A DNA stretch of 50,927 nucleotides from an uncultured Hyphomicrobiales bacterium (GTDB lineage Bacteria; Pseudomonadota; Alphaproteobacteria; Rhizobiales; Xanthobacteraceae): NCBI GenBank assembly GCA_903929045.1, contig CAIYTE010000178.1:1-50927 (forward strand), written 5' to 3'. Position numbers and translations under genes: made by a program. The notes below the pieces were generated by a model. The model was not told the DNA's origin, did not search any database, and was given only the letters and a program-made list of their open reading frames with translations. Below are positions 40,916 to 49,858 of this stretch, in pieces (within the stretch, counting starts at the first letter, position 1; every line of letters starts with the position of its first letter).

Positions 40916-41116
40916 ACGCAAATCGCGTTTGGCGCGCATTCTCAGGGCTTTGCCCGGCCAATAGGCCATAGGCCGACAGGTCCCCGGCCATGAGCATGAG
41001 ACCCCGACATCGCCCATCCGACGCCCCGCTTTCGGATTTTGCCGCAGCCGCGCCCTCATTGCCGATGACGGTGCGGGTCGCTAAGTCATCCTGACCACCG
41101 CCCGGAAAGGCCGCCC
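40916..41116. other. Intergenic region between dnaK promoter and exported-protein gene
   Basis: About 200 bases without a recognisable gene; together with the dnaK leader the gene-free stretch is 365 bases. It must contain the promoter of the plus-strand gene at 41117, but I see no convincing -35/-10 pair and no repeat or RNA gene. Confidence 0.5.
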
Positions 41117-42061
41117 ATGATGCCGCGCCGATTGATGATGCTCGTAACGGCTGCCGCGATCGGTTTTGCGGCCTTGTCGCCGGCATCCGCCGAGGTCGCC
41201 TACCCGACCGGCATGCGCATCGGACTGGAGCCCGCCCCCGGCCTGGTGCCGAGCAAGCGCTTTCCCGGATTCGAGGACGACAGCAACAAAGTCGCCGTCG
41301 CCATCCTCGATCTGCCCGGCGGCGCCTATCAAGAGCTCGAGCGCGGCGCTTTCGGCCCGCAGCAGAAGGGCCTTACCGACGTCAGGCGCGAGAGCTTCCC
41401 CTTCGGCAGCGGCGTCGGATTTCTGATCATCGGCAAGGCCGAGGAAAACGGCGTCAAATTGACGAAGTATTTTCTGGTCGGCACCGCCATCGCCGGCCCG
41501 GCCGCCGACCTGGCAATGCTGATCAATGTGCAGGTGCCGGAAGCGGCAAGCACGGCCTACAGCGACGCCGTCGTGCGCAAGATGCTCGCCAGCGCGACCT
41601 TCCGCGCGGCGCCGATCGACGAGCAGCTCAACCTGTTGCCGTTCAAGGTCGCCGATCCCGCCGGCTTCCGCGTCATGCAGGTGCTGCCGCAGGGCGGCCT
41701 CATCATGATCGACGGCCCGGTCGACGATATGTCCAAGGCCGCCTATGCGATCGTGTCCATTGGCAGCGGCGCGCCGGAGACGCCGGATGAACGCGGCAAA
41801 TTCGCGCGCGATTTGTTGCAGAACGCGCCGCTGCGCAATCTCGCCGTCACCTCGGCCGAACCGATGCGCATTGGCGGCGCGCAAGGGTTTGAAATTCGCG
41901 GCCGCGCCCAGGGTCTGCAAGGCGAACCCGTCAATCTGGTGCAGTGGGTGCGCTTCGGCTCGGGCGGATTCCTGCGCGTGATCGGCGTCGGCCCGTTGGA
42001 CGGCTGGGACGACAAGTTCACGCGCCTGCGCGCACTGCGCGACGGCGTCAATCCGAAATAA
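41117..42061 (+). CDS. Exported protein of unknown function with two similar halves
   Basis: A 314-residue protein I do not recognise. It has a Sec signal peptide (MMPRRLMMLVTAAAIGFAALSPASAE) and no other membrane segment. The mature part seems to contain two related units, about residues 27-145 and 165-312. Each has a GL/GF turn, a strand of type VAVAILDLPGG / AAYAIVSIGSG, an acidic helix, a G-rich strand (SGVGFLIIGKAEENGVKLTKYFLVGTA / GGAQGFEIRGRAQGLQGEPVNLVQWVRFG), and an end with D-x-x-x-R. This could be a duplicated PsbP/DcrB-like periplasmic fold, at low confidence. It sits between grpE and dnaK but on the opposite strand, convergent with grpE. Confidence 0.72.
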   Translation: MMPRRLMMLVTAAAIGFAALSPASAEVAYPTGMRIGLEPAPGLVPSKRFPGFEDDSNKVAVAILDLPGGAYQELERGAFGPQQKGLTDVRRESFPFGSGVGFLIIGKAEENGVKLTKYFLVGTAIAGPAADLAMLINVQVPEAASTAYSDAVVRKMLASATFRAAPIDEQLNLLPFKVADPAGFRVMQVLPQGGLIMIDGPVDDMSKAAYAIVSIGSGAPETPDERGKFARDLLQNAPLRNLAVTSAEPMRIGGAQGFEIRGRAQGLQGEPVNLVQWVRFGSGGFLRVIGVGPLDGWDDKFTRLRALRDGVNPK

Positions 42062-42070
42062 TATCGAGCG

Positions 42071-42673
42071 CTAGTTGTTGTCCGAGGCGCTGGCCGACAC
42101 CGGCGCGGTTTTCGGCGCGCCCTTCGACACACCGACCATGGCGGGGCGCAACACGCGCTCGCCCAGCATGTAGCCAGCCTGCATGACCTGCGCGACGTGA
42201 CCTGCCGGCAAATCCGTCGTCGGCATTTCGTACATGGCTTCGTGCAGGTTCGGATCGAACTTCTCGCCTTCGGGCGAGAACTTCTTGACGCCGTTCTTCG
42301 ACAAAACCTTGTGCAGTTCGCGCTCGGTCATCTCGATGCCTTCGATCAAGGTCTTCAAGGTGCCGTCGGCCTGCTGACGCGCTTCCGGGCCGATGGCCTC
42401 GAGCGCGCGATGCATGTTGTCGGCGACCGCCAGCACGTCGCGGGCGAAGTTCGAGGCGCCATAAGTGCGCGCATCGGAGATCTCGCGCTCGGTGCGCTTC
42501 CGGAGATTTTCCATCTCGGCCAGCGTACGCAGCAGCTTGTCCTTGAATTCGGCGGCAGCTTCGAGCGCCGCGGTCACCTGCTCGGCCGGCACCATCTGCG
42601 GCGCGGCGGCAGCGGCGTCGCCTTCGGGCGGCACATTGGCAACCGTATCGTCTGCGGCAGGCTTGTCCGTCAT
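42071..42673 (-). CDS. grpE: Nucleotide exchange factor GrpE
   Basis: A 200-residue homodimeric exchange factor for DnaK and a thermosensor. A long coiled coil (about residues 28-90: [37 protein letters not shown]) is followed by the beta-wing domain [58 protein letters not shown], matching the conserved P-x-x-H-x-A block. The Ala-rich start [23 protein letters not shown] is low complexity. It lies 98 bases downstream of hrcA on the same strand and has its own heat-shock-like promoter in that gap. Confidence 0.96.
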   Translation of the reverse strand: MTDKPAADDTVANVPPEGDAAAAAPQMVPAEQVTAALEAAAEFKDKLLRTLAEMENLRKRTEREISDARTYGASNFARDVLAVADNMHRALEAIGPEARQQADGTLKTLIEGIEMTERELHKVLSKNGVKKFSPEGEKFDPNLHEAMYEMPTTDLPAGHVAQVMQAGYMLGERVLRPAMVGVSKGAPKTAPVSASASDNN

Positions 42674-42712
42674 AGCGCGTAACCCATCGGTGGGAATGTC
42701 TGGATGCCCCGC

Positions 42713-42741
42713 ATATCAGGGTTCGGGAGCGAAAAATCAAG
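42713..42741 (-). promoter_or_regulatory. Possible RpoH-type promoter of grpE
   Basis: On the minus strand CTTG (42741-42738, within CTTGA), 17 bases, CCTGATAT (42720-42713). Spacing equals that of the dnaK promoter, but the -10 has an extra G compared with CCTATAT. The leader would be about 32 bases. Confidence 0.45.
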
Positions 42742-42771
42742 CGTTTCGCGCGGGGCCGGGGCTTGGAGGCC

Positions 42772-43857
42772 TTAAGGGGCCAGCAGGCGGCCGACCACCC
42801 GGGCGGTATAATCGACCATCGGAATGACCCGGGCATAATTGAGCCGGGTCGGGCCGATGACGCCGATCACGCCGACGATCCGGCCCTCGCTGTCGCGATA
42901 GGGCGAGACGATGGTCGAGGAGCCCGACAGCGAAAACAGCTTGTTTTCGGAGCCAATAAAAATGCGCACACCGTCGGCCCGTTCGGCGCGGCCGAGCAGA
43001 TCGATGACGCCGCGCTGGGTTTCGAGCGCGTCGAACAGCGAGCGTACCCGCTCCAGATCGCCGAGCGCATGCAGGTCGTCGAGCAGATTGGCGTGGCCGC
43101 GCACGATCAACTGACGGTCCTTGCTCTCGCCGCCGGACCAGCTGGCAAGACCTGCCGCGATCACCTTCTGCGTCAGTTGATCGAGTTCGGCCTGACCTTG
43201 CGTCAGCGCGCCTTCGATTTCGGCGCGCAATTCATTGAGCGATTTGCCGCGGATATGCGCGTTGAGATAATTCGACGCTTCGGTCAGCGCCGAGGTCGGC
43301 AGATCGCGCGGCACATTGAGCACGCGGTTCTCGACCTGGCCGTCTTCCGCAACCAGCACCGCCAGCGCGCGTTCCGGCTCCAGCCGCACGAACTCGATAT
43401 GCTTGATACGGACATTGACCTTGCTGGCGAGCACGACGCCCGCCGACCGCGTCAGGCCCGACAACATCTGCGAGGCTTCGGTCAGCACGCTCTCCACCGA
43501 CTTGCCGTGGCCCGCCACCGCGACCTGCGCTTCGATCGAACGGCGGTCGCCTTCATTGAGATCGCCGACCTGCATCAGCGCGTCGACGAAAAACCGCAGG
43601 CCCAGTTCGGTCGGCAGACGGCCCGCCGACGTATGCGGCGCATAGATGAGCCCGAGCTGTTCGAGGTCCGACATCACATTGCGCACCGAGGCGGGCGACA
43701 GCGAGATCGGCAGGATGCGCGACAGGTTGCGCGAGCCGACGGGCTCGCCGGTCGTCAAATAGCTTTCGACGATGTTGCGGAAAATCTCGCGCGAACGCTC
43801 GTTGAGCGCCGCGAGACTGACCTGCGAAGAACCAATGGGGACGTCGTGCGAAGCCAA
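42772..43857 (-). CDS. hrcA: Heat-inducible transcription repressor HrcA
   Basis: A 361-residue repressor that binds CIRCE operators and is kept folded by GroEL. The N-terminal winged helix has [77 protein letters not shown]; a GAF-like dimerisation region follows, ending [24 protein letters not shown] chose the TTG at 43857 ([11 protein letters not shown]) because AAGAGGG lies just upstream and homologues begin with a similar short MASHDP-like sequence; a TTG at 43881 is a weaker alternative. No CIRCE (TTAGCACTC-N9-GAGTGCTAA) is present in this window, so its targets lie elsewhere, probably groESL. Confidence 0.94.
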   Translation of the reverse strand: MASHDVPIGSSQVSLAALNERSREIFRNIVESYLTTGEPVGSRNLSRILPISLSPASVRNVMSDLEQLGLIYAPHTSAGRLPTELGLRFFVDALMQVGDLNEGDRRSIEAQVAVAGHGKSVESVLTEASQMLSGLTRSAGVVLASKVNVRIKHIEFVRLEPERALAVLVAEDGQVENRVLNVPRDLPTSALTEASNYLNAHIRGKSLNELRAEIEGALTQGQAELDQLTQKVIAAGLASWSGGESKDRQLIVRGHANLLDDLHALGDLERVRSLFDALETQRGVIDLLGRAERADGVRIFIGSENKLFSLSGSSTIVSPYRDSEGRIVGVIGVIGPTRLNYARVIPMVDYTARVVGRLLAP

Positions 43858-43916
43858 AGCAACCCTCTTAATCGCTCCCAAGCATGACGGCAGCGCCGCA
43901 CTTGTTCAAGCCGAAC

Positions 43917-43944
43917 ATATGGTTATGGTGGCGCCGAAACCAAG
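43917..43944 (-). promoter_or_regulatory. Possible RpoH-type promoter of hrcA
   Basis: On the minus strand CTTG (43944-43941), 18 bases, CCATAT (43922-43917). It resembles the hsp20 and dnaK elements, with a leader of about 55 bases to the TTG start. It overlaps the divergent rph promoter region. Confidence 0.45.
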
Positions 43945-43969
43945 AAAACACCGTTTCCGGAGGATTCAC

Positions 43970-44695
43970 ATGCGGCCCAGCAGCCGGCAAGTCGATGAGT
44001 TGCGCGCCGTGTCGCTTGAGCGGAGCGTCGTTAAGTACGCCGAAGGTTCCTGCTTCGTGAAGTTCGGCGACACCCATGTGCTGGTGACGGCGAGCCTCGA
44101 AGAGCGCCTGCCGCCATGGCTCAAGGGTCAGGGCCGCGGCTGGGTTACCGCCGAATACGGCATGCTGCCGCGCGCGACCTCCGAGCGCACCCGCCGCGAA
44201 GCCTCGTCTGGCAAGCAGGGCGGCCGCACCGTCGAAATCCAGCGGCTGATCGGACGCTCGTTGCGTTCGGTCATCGATCTGCAGGCGCTCGGCGAACGCC
44301 AGATCACCATCGACTGCGATGTCATCCAGGCCGACGGCGGCACGCGCACCGCGTCTATCACCGGCGCCTGGGTCGCATTGTCCGATTGCCTGTCGTGGAT
44401 GAAATCGCGCGACATGTTCAAGGCGACCGGCAATGCGACGGTGCTGCGCGATCATCTCGCCGCCGTGTCCTGCGGCATCTATCGCGGCACAGCGGTGCTC
44501 GATCTCGATTACGCCGAGGATTCCGAAGCCGACACCGATGCCAACTTCGTCATGACCGGCAACGGCAACATCGTCGAGATTCAGGCGACCGCCGAGAAGG
44601 ATCCGTTCAGCGAAGAGCAGTTGCTGTCGCTGTTGTCGCTGGCGCGCAAAGGCATCGGCAAGCTGGTCGACCTGCAAAAGATGGCGGTGGCGTGA
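43970..44695 (+). CDS. rph: Ribonuclease PH
   Basis: A 241-residue phosphorolytic 3'-5' exoribonuclease that trims tRNA 3' ends; hexameric, cytosolic. Blocks are [45 protein letters not shown], the phosphate-binding [54 protein letters not shown] and the C-terminal [31 protein letters not shown] 43970 follows GGAGG by six bases. Divergent from hrcA, and its stop overlaps the rdgB start by four bases. Confidence 0.97.
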   Translation: MRPSSRQVDELRAVSLERSVVKYAEGSCFVKFGDTHVLVTASLEERLPPWLKGQGRGWVTAEYGMLPRATSERTRREASSGKQGGRTVEIQRLIGRSLRSVIDLQALGERQITIDCDVIQADGGTRTASITGAWVALSDCLSWMKSRDMFKATGNATVLRDHLAAVSCGIYRGTAVLDLDYAEDSEADTDANFVMTGNGNIVEIQATAEKDPFSEEQLLSLLSLARKGIGKLVDLQKMAVA

Positions 44696-45327
44696 GCCCG
44701 CACCGCCGCCTCACCGGACCTCTGGTCATCGCCACCCACAATCCCGGCAAGCTCGCCGAGATGCGCGAACTGCTCGCGCCCTACGGCATCGAAGCGCAAT
44801 CGGCCGGCGAACTCGGCCTCGCCGAACCGGACGAAACCGGCACAACCTTCGCCGCCAATGCGCGCATTAAGGCCGAAGCGGCGATGAGGGCGACCGGCAA
44901 GGTCGCTTTTGCCGACGACTCCGGCCTCGTTGTGACCGCTCTCGGTGGTGATCCCGGCATCTACTCGGCGCGCTGGGCGGGACCGAACAAGGATTTCCGC
45001 TTCGCCATGAACCAAATCCAAACGCTGCTGATCGAAAAAAGCGCGAAGACGCCCGAGCAGCGCCGGTGTCATTTCGTCGCCGCGCTGTGCCTCGCCTGGC
45101 CGGACGGACACCTCGAAGAATTCGAAGGCCACGTCCACGGTGTCGCGGTGTGGCCGCCGCGCGGCGATGCCGGATTCGGTTACGATCCGCTGTTCCTCCC
45201 CGACGGCCACAGCCGCACTTTCGGCGAAATGACGGCGCTGGAAAAACACGGCCTGCCGCCGCACGGCATGGGCCTGTCGCACCGCGCCCGCGCCTTCGTC
45301 ATGCTGGCCGACGCCTGCCTGCGCTGA
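44692..45327 (+). CDS. rdgB: XTP/dITP diphosphatase (RdgB/HAM1)
   Basis: A 211-residue house-cleaning pyrophosphatase that hydrolyses dITP, XTP and related deaminated nucleotides. Blocks are [23 protein letters not shown] (nucleotide site), [22 protein letters not shown], the catalytic [43 protein letters not shown] and the C-terminal [11 protein letters not shown]. The GTG start at 44692 overlaps the rph stop (GTGA), so the pair is translationally coupled. The frame is open far upstream inside rph, but that part is noise. Confidence 0.95.
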   Translation: MSPHRRLTGPLVIATHNPGKLAEMRELLAPYGIEAQSAGELGLAEPDETGTTFAANARIKAEAAMRATGKVAFADDSGLVVTALGGDPGIYSARWAGPNKDFRFAMNQIQTLLIEKSAKTPEQRRCHFVAALCLAWPDGHLEEFEGHVHGVAVWPPRGDAGFGYDPLFLPDGHSRTFGEMTALEKHGLPPHGMGLSHRARAFVMLADACLR

Positions 45328-45356
45328 GCGCCTTCTAAAAATCAGAACCCGAACTG

Positions 45357-45396
45357 GTTGACACGGAAACTGTATGCTTATAGTTTCCGTGTCAAC
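45357..45396. promoter_or_regulatory. Perfect inverted-repeat operator of the marR gene
   Basis: Arms GTTGACACGGAAACT (45357-45371) and AGTTTCCGTGTCAAC (45382-45396) are perfect 15-base inverted repeats with a 10-base spacer. A promoter is nested inside: TTGACA at 45359-45364, with TATAGT at 45380-45385 (15-base spacing) as the best -10. Autorepression by the downstream MarR protein is the obvious reading. Confidence 0.75.
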
Positions 45397-45410
45397 TACT
45401 AAGGATTGTT

Positions 45411-45869
45411 ATGGCTCGCCCACCCACCGTCAGCGCGCTCGAGACGCATCTCGGCTACTGGCTGCGCATCGTCTCCAACCAGGTGTCGCAGTCTTTCAGC
45501 CGCAAGGTCGCGGAGGCCGGCGTCAGCGTCGCCGAATGGGTGATCCTGCGCGAACTCCACGATGGCGACGTGGCGCCGAGCCTGCTCGCGGCCAAGACCG
45601 GCCTGACCCGCGGCGGCATCACCAAGATCGCCGACAAACTTACGGCCAAGTCGTTTGTGACGCGCACGCAAGACGATGAAGACCTGCGCTATCAGGCGCT
45701 GGCGCTGACCGCCAAGGGACGCGCTTTGGTGCCGAAGCTCGCGGCGCTCGCCGACCGCAACGACGCAGAATTTTTCGGCCATCTCAGCGTCGCCGAGCGC
45801 AAGACCATCGAGAAAATCATGCGCGACATTGTGCGCCGCCACGGACTGACCTCCGTGCCGGTTGAATGA
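45411..45869 (+). CDS. MarR-family winged-helix transcriptional regulator
   Basis: A 152-residue MarR-type repressor. An N-terminal dimer helix (ETHLGYWLRIVSNQVSQSFSRKVAEAGVSVAEWVILREL) is followed by the wHTH core GDVAPSLLAAKTGLTRGGITKIADKLTAKSFVTRTQDDEDLRYQALALTAKGRALV, with the DxR wing (DDEDLRYQ), and a C-terminal helix. AAGGA six bases before the ATG is a good site. The perfect palindrome directly upstream is its probable binding site. It begins 83 bases after rdgB and is followed 18 bases later by a DUF1398 gene, its likely target. Confidence 0.92.
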   Translation: MARPPTVSALETHLGYWLRIVSNQVSQSFSRKVAEAGVSVAEWVILRELHDGDVAPSLLAAKTGLTRGGITKIADKLTAKSFVTRTQDDEDLRYQALALTAKGRALVPKLAALADRNDAEFFGHLSVAERKTIEKIMRDIVRRHGLTSVPVE

Positions 45870-45887
45870 CATCAACGGACAAGACTT

Positions 45888-46289
45888 ATGGACGCCCAGA
45901 CCCGCGACGTATTGATTGAATGTACCAAGGCTTCGGATGAGGAACGCGTGACGTTTCCGGACGTCGTGATGAAACTCATCGGCGCCGGGGTCGAGCGCTA
46001 TCACGCCGACCTGCTGCGCTCTGAGAAAATCTACTATCTGCCGAACGGCGAATCCGAGGCGGTGCTGTGCGACGCCATCGGCGTCGTGCCGCCGCCGGAA
46101 TTCTCCGCGCAAGGCGTCGACGACGCGGTGCGCGCCATCCAAGCCGGGAAGATCCAGTACAGGGCGTTCTGCGAACGCGTCATGGCCGCGGGCTGTGTCG
46201 GCTACTTCGTGTCGATGGCCGGCAAGCGCGCGATCTATTACGGACGGACCGGCGACAGTCACGTCGAATGGTTCCCGGGCGCGAAGTAA
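45888..46289 (+). CDS. DUF1398 family protein
   Basis: A 133-residue protein of a family without known function. It has no signal peptide or membrane segment, an N-terminal helix (TRDVLIECTKASDEERVTFPDVVMKLIGAGVERYHADLLRSEKIYY), a middle VDDAVRAIQAGKIQYRAFCERVMAAGCVGYFVSMAGKRAIYYGRTGDSHVEWFPG. The DUF1398 hallmark is the end block GCxGYxVxxxGKxxxYYGRxGDxHVExFP. It shares a transcript with the MarR gene 18 bases upstream. A ligand-binding or detoxification role is only a guess from the MarR partner. Confidence 0.88.
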   Translation: MDAQTRDVLIECTKASDEERVTFPDVVMKLIGAGVERYHADLLRSEKIYYLPNGESEAVLCDAIGVVPPPEFSAQGVDDAVRAIQAGKIQYRAFCERVMAAGCVGYFVSMAGKRAIYYGRTGDSHVEWFPGAK

Positions 46290-46309
46290 GCGCTCCCCTC
46301 TTGCAAAGC

Positions 46310-46339
46310 GGCAAGTCGTTACAATTTTAACGACTTGCC
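46310..46339. repeat. Perfect inverted repeat before hemW
   Basis: Arms GGCAAGTCGTTA (46310-46321) and TAACGACTTGCC (46328-46339) with loop CAATTT. It is 20 bases past the DUF1398 stop and 49 bases ahead of hemW. It has no T-run, so it could be a protein site or a Rho-linked end rather than an intrinsic terminator. Confidence 0.65.
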
Positions 46340-46387
46340 ACAGGCGATTTGAATTGCTGCTGGCCGCGACTCGAAGCGGCGCGTAGT

Positions 46388-47548
46388 ATGGTTGATATGG
46401 ATTCACCATCTCCCTTTGCCGTCTACGTGCACTGGCCGTTCTGCCTGTCGAAGTGCCCGTATTGCGACTTCAACAGCCACGTCCGCCACGGCGGCGTCGA
46501 TGAAGCGCGTTACGTCCGCGCCTTCGAGTCCGAAATCACCAATACCAAAGCGCGCATCGGCAACCGCACCGTCTCGACCATTTTCTTCGGCGGCGGCACG
46601 CCGTCGCTGATGCAGCCGTCCTCGGTGCAGGCGATTCTCGATTCCATCGCCAAGCACTGGACCGTCGCGCCGGATGTCGAGGTGTCGCTCGAAGCCAATC
46701 CGACCAGCGTCGAGGCCACGCGCTTCCGCGGTTACCGCACCGCCGGCGTCAACCGGGTTTCGCTTGGCGTGCAGGCACTCGACGACCAATCGCTGAAAGA
46801 ACTCGGCCGTCTTCACTCTGCACAGGAAGCGCTCGACGCCGTCGCCATCGCGCGCGCCAATTTCGAGCGCTACTCGTTCGATCTGATTTACGCCCGGCCG
46901 CGCCAGACGCTCGATGCCTGGAATACCGAACTCAAGCGCGCCATCTCGGAAGCGGCCGAACATCTGTCGCTCTATCAGCTCACCATCGAGCCCGGCACGC
47001 CGTTCTTCGGCCTGCACAAGGCCGGCAAGCTGACGACACCGGACGAAGATCTCGGCCGCGATCTCTACGACCTGACGCAGCAGGTGTGTAGCGACGCCGG
47101 CCTGCCGGCCTACGAGATTTCAAATCACGCGCGGCCCGGCGCGGAGTGCCGGCACAATCTCGTCTACTGGCGCGGGCATGAATATGCCGGCATCGGCCCC
47201 GGCGCGCACGGCCGCCTCAACATCGACGGCCGCCGCTACGCCACCGAGACCGACAAGAAGCCGGAAGCCTGGCTCGACCGCGTCGATGCGCAGGGCGTCG
47301 GCCTCACCGTTGACGAGAAGCTGCAGCCAGGCGAAGTCGCCGACGAATTTTTGCTGATGGGGCTACGGCTGGTCGAAGGCATCGAGCCGCATCGCTTCAC
47401 GCAGATTTCCGGACGCGATCTCGATCCTGCGCGGATTTCATATCTGCGCGACGGCGGTGCGGTCGAAACCATGCCCGACGGCCGCTTGCGCGTCACCAAG
47501 AGCGGCTTCCCGCTGCTCGATGCGGTGGTCGCGGATCTCGCGGCCTAA
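46388..47548 (+). CDS. hemW: Radical SAM heme chaperone HemW
   Basis: A 386-residue HemW, formerly mis-named oxygen-independent coproporphyrinogen oxidase; it binds heme and delivers it to respiratory proteins. The 4Fe-4S cluster motif is C-x3-C-x2-C at Cys19, Cys23 and Cys26 (FCLSKCPYCDF). Downstream are the SAM-binding FFGGGTPSLM, VSLEANPTSVE, NRVSLGVQALDD, FDLIYARPRQTL and YEISNHARPGAECRHNLVYWRGHEYAGIGPGAHGR, followed by the HemN C-domain. True HemN has an extra N-terminal Cys region, absent here. ATG 46388 (MVDMDS) is favoured. Placement after rph-rdgB is normal except for the intervening marR-DUF1398. Confidence 0.94.
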   Translation: MVDMDSPSPFAVYVHWPFCLSKCPYCDFNSHVRHGGVDEARYVRAFESEITNTKARIGNRTVSTIFFGGGTPSLMQPSSVQAILDSIAKHWTVAPDVEVSLEANPTSVEATRFRGYRTAGVNRVSLGVQALDDQSLKELGRLHSAQEALDAVAIARANFERYSFDLIYARPRQTLDAWNTELKRAISEAAEHLSLYQLTIEPGTPFFGLHKAGKLTTPDEDLGRDLYDLTQQVCSDAGLPAYEISNHARPGAECRHNLVYWRGHEYAGIGPGAHGRLNIDGRRYATETDKKPEAWLDRVDAQGVGLTVDEKLQPGEVADEFLLMGLRLVEGIEPHRFTQISGRDLDPARISYLRDGGAVETMPDGRLRVTKSGFPLLDAVVADLAA

Positions 47549-47550
47549 AC

Positions 47551-48813
47551 TTACGTTCCCGGCGTGAACGACTTCGGCGCCGGGCTGACCGCGCGCGCGC
47601 CGCCGGGCGCAACCTGCATCACGGCAAGACCGCGTTCGCTCGGACCGTCGCTGCGGAAACGGAAGATGCCGTCAATGCCGGCAAAGCCCGACGTATTGGT
47701 CAGAATCTGTTCGCTGAAGCGCTGTGCGCCCTGCGTCTTCACCAATGCCGCGATCAGCGCCACCGCGTCGTATGACAACGTCGCCGTGCGCACCGGATCG
47801 TTGCCGTAGCGCGCGCGATAGCGGCCGGCGAAGCTGCGGAAGCCCGCCGACTCAGGTGCCGCGAACCAGCCGCCTTCCAGCGCGGGGTTCGACATGATGC
47901 GCGGATCGTCCCACAGCCCGGTGCCGAGCATCTGCACACGCTTGGTGTTGACGCCCGACGCATTGAGCGCCTGCACGACCTGCGGCACGGCGTCGGCGCC
48001 ATCGGCGATGAACACGGTGTCGATCGTGCCGCCTGCCGCCGCGATGCGGCGCGCCGCTTCGGCGATACGGGCGGGATCGTTGGAATATTTTTCCAGCGCG
48101 GCGACACGGCCACCACGGCGCGCGACTTCCTGCTGCAACGCCGCTTCGACAATGCCGCCATAGGCGTTGTCCGGCAGCATCGCGGCGAAGGAACGCTTGC
48201 CCTTCGACGCCGCGAAATCGACGATACGGCGCACGTCCGACTCCGGCAGGAAGCTCAGGAGGTAGACGCCGCGCGAGGCGACGCTGGCATCTGTCGAGAA
48301 CGCGATCACCGGAATGTTGCGGCCGCGCGCCACCGCGCCCACGGCGCTGACCGATTGCGCGAACAAGGGACCGACGATGAGCTCGGCGCCTTCGTCGATG
48401 GCCTGCTGCGCGGCAAGCTGCGCGCCCTGCGGCGTGCCGGCATCGTCCTTCACCAGCAGCTGGATGTTAGGATCCTTGAATTCGTTGAGCGCCAGCTCGG
48501 CGGCGTTTTTCATCGACTGCGCCGCGACGCCGGCATTGCCTTGCGCCGACAGCGGCAGGATCAGACCGACGCGCACCTGGCCGCCACCGATATTCGCAAC
48601 CGGCGGCGCCGCTTCGACCGGCTGACCGGACAACACATCGCTGCTGCCGCTGAAACCACCGGGACCGCCGCCACCGGCGCAGGCCGCGAGCATCAGCGCA
48701 GCCGCCGCCATCGACAGCACATTGCGGGCGCGAAGCCAGCCCCGCGTCAGGGGGCTTTCCTTGGACGCATTCAGCGCTACTACCGGCAAAGGCCGCTCCC
48801 CACGCGACGACAC
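47551..48813 (-). CDS. LpoA/LppC-like penicillin-binding protein activator lipoprotein
   Basis: A 420-residue lipoprotein. The lipobox LAAC has its Cys at residue 45 (MAAAALMLAAC) after a hydrophobic core; a Gly/Ser linker follows. The mature part is a type I periplasmic-binding fold (VRVGLILPLSAQGNAGVAAQSMKNAAELALNEF, LLVKDDAGTPQGAQLAAQQAIDEGAELIVGPLFAQSVSAVGAVA, AFSTDASVASRGVYLLSFLPESDVRRIVDFAA). This is the C-domain of E. coli LpoA, which stimulates PBP1a; the N-domain with TPR-like repeats is absent. GTG 48813 gives the longest form and is uncertain, as the signal needs only the last 20 residues before the Cys. Divergent from rsmI, the usual neighbour. Confidence 0.85.
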   Translation of the reverse strand: MSSRGERPLPVVALNASKESPLTRGWLRARNVLSMAAAALMLAACAGGGGPGGFSGSSDVLSGQPVEAAPPVANIGGGQVRVGLILPLSAQGNAGVAAQSMKNAAELALNEFKDPNIQLLVKDDAGTPQGAQLAAQQAIDEGAELIVGPLFAQSVSAVGAVARGRNIPVIAFSTDASVASRGVYLLSFLPESDVRRIVDFAASKGKRSFAAMLPDNAYGGIVEAALQQEVARRGGRVAALEKYSNDPARIAEAARRIAAAGGTIDTVFIADGADAVPQVVQALNASGVNTKRVQMLGTGLWDDPRIMSNPALEGGWFAAPESAGFRSFAGRYRARYGNDPVRTATLSYDAVALIAALVKTQGAQRFSEQILTNTSGFAGIDGIFRFRSDGPSERGLAVMQVAPGGARAVSPAPKSFTPGT

Positions 48814-48955
48814 AACAGTCTCAACCTTAATGCCCTATTTTGCCCGGGAAAAGTTAAGGCAATGAAAAGATAAGAGAATTTGGCTTTATCGCCCATCCCG
48901 CCAACCGCCTTCCGTCCCGCATGACGGCCCCATTGATCGTCTCTAGAGTGCAACC

Positions 48956-49858
48956 ATGGCCAAAGACAGACAGGACGAGACACCGCGCAGCTACGCGCCT
49001 TTGGGCGGCGCGATCGAGGCGCCGCCGGCGCAAGGCGGGCTCTATCTCGTCGCCACGCCCATCGGCAATCTGGGCGATATCAGCCTGCGCGCGCTTGAAC
49101 TGCTGGCCGGCGCCGACGTCATCGCCTGCGAAGACACCCGCGTCACCCGCAAGCTGACCGAGCGCTTCGGCATCACCACGCATCTGATGGCCTATCACGA
49201 GCACAATGCCGAGGAGGCGCGGCCGAAAATCATCGCGCGGCTCGACGAAGGCCAGGCCGTCGCGCTCGTCTCGGACGCCGGAACGCCGCTGATCTCGGAC
49301 CCCGGCTACAAACTGGTGCGCGCGACCATCGATGCAGGTCACGCCGTCACGGCGTTGCCGGGCGCCTCGGCGGTGATGAGCGCGCTCAATGTCGCAGGCC
49401 TGCCGACCGACCGGTTTTTCTTCGAAGGCTTTTTGCCGCCGAAACAAGCCGGACGGCAGAAGCGCATCGCCGAGCTGTCGACCATTCCGGCAACCCTCGT
49501 TTTGTTCGAAAGCGGGCCGCGGCTCGGCGCGGCGCTCGCCGATCTCAGCGAAGTGCTGGGCACGCGTGAGGCCTCGGTCTGCCGCGAACTCACCAAGCTG
49601 CACGAGGAAGTGCGACGCGGCGATCTTTCCGAGCTGGCGGCACACTATGCCGGCGATGCCGAGACGCGCGGCGAAATCGTCATCGTCATCGCACCGCCCG
49701 TTGAAGAAGAGGCCAGCGCCGGCGATGTCGATGAGTTGCTGCGCAAAGCGCTGGCGCGCGTGTCGGTGAAGGATGCCGTCGGCGAAGTCGCGCTCGCCAC
49801 CGGGCGGCCGCGCCGCGAAGTCTATCAGCGCGCGCTCGACATCGAGAAAGAGCGATGA
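48956..49858 (+). CDS. rsmI: 16S rRNA 2'-O-methyltransferase (cytidine-1402)
   Basis: A 300-residue tetrapyrrole-methylase-fold enzyme that 2'-O-methylates C1402 of 16S rRNA. Blocks are [112 protein letters not shown], and [15 protein letters not shown]. The C-terminal ~60 residues carry the alphaproteobacterial extension [34 protein letters not shown] 48956; the yraN start overlaps its stop by four bases. Confidence 0.95.
   Translation: MAKDRQDETPRSYAPLGGAIEAPPAQGGLYLVATPIGNLGDISLRALELLAGADVIACEDTRVTRKLTERFGITTHLMAYHEHNAEEARPKIIARLDEGQAVALVSDAGTPLISDPGYKLVRATIDAGHAVTALPGASAVMSALNVAGLPTDRFFFEGFLPPKQAGRQKRIAELSTIPATLVLFESGPRLGAALADLSEVLGTREASVCRELTKLHEEVRRGDLSELAAHYAGDAETRGEIVIVIAPPVEEEASAGDVDELLRKALARVSVKDAVGEVALATGRPRREVYQRALDIEKER

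Noticed and set aside
43858-43969. CIRCE operator at hrcA
   Set aside because: No TTAGCACTC/GAGTGCTAA arms are present in the hrcA-rph gap or before grpE and dnaK.
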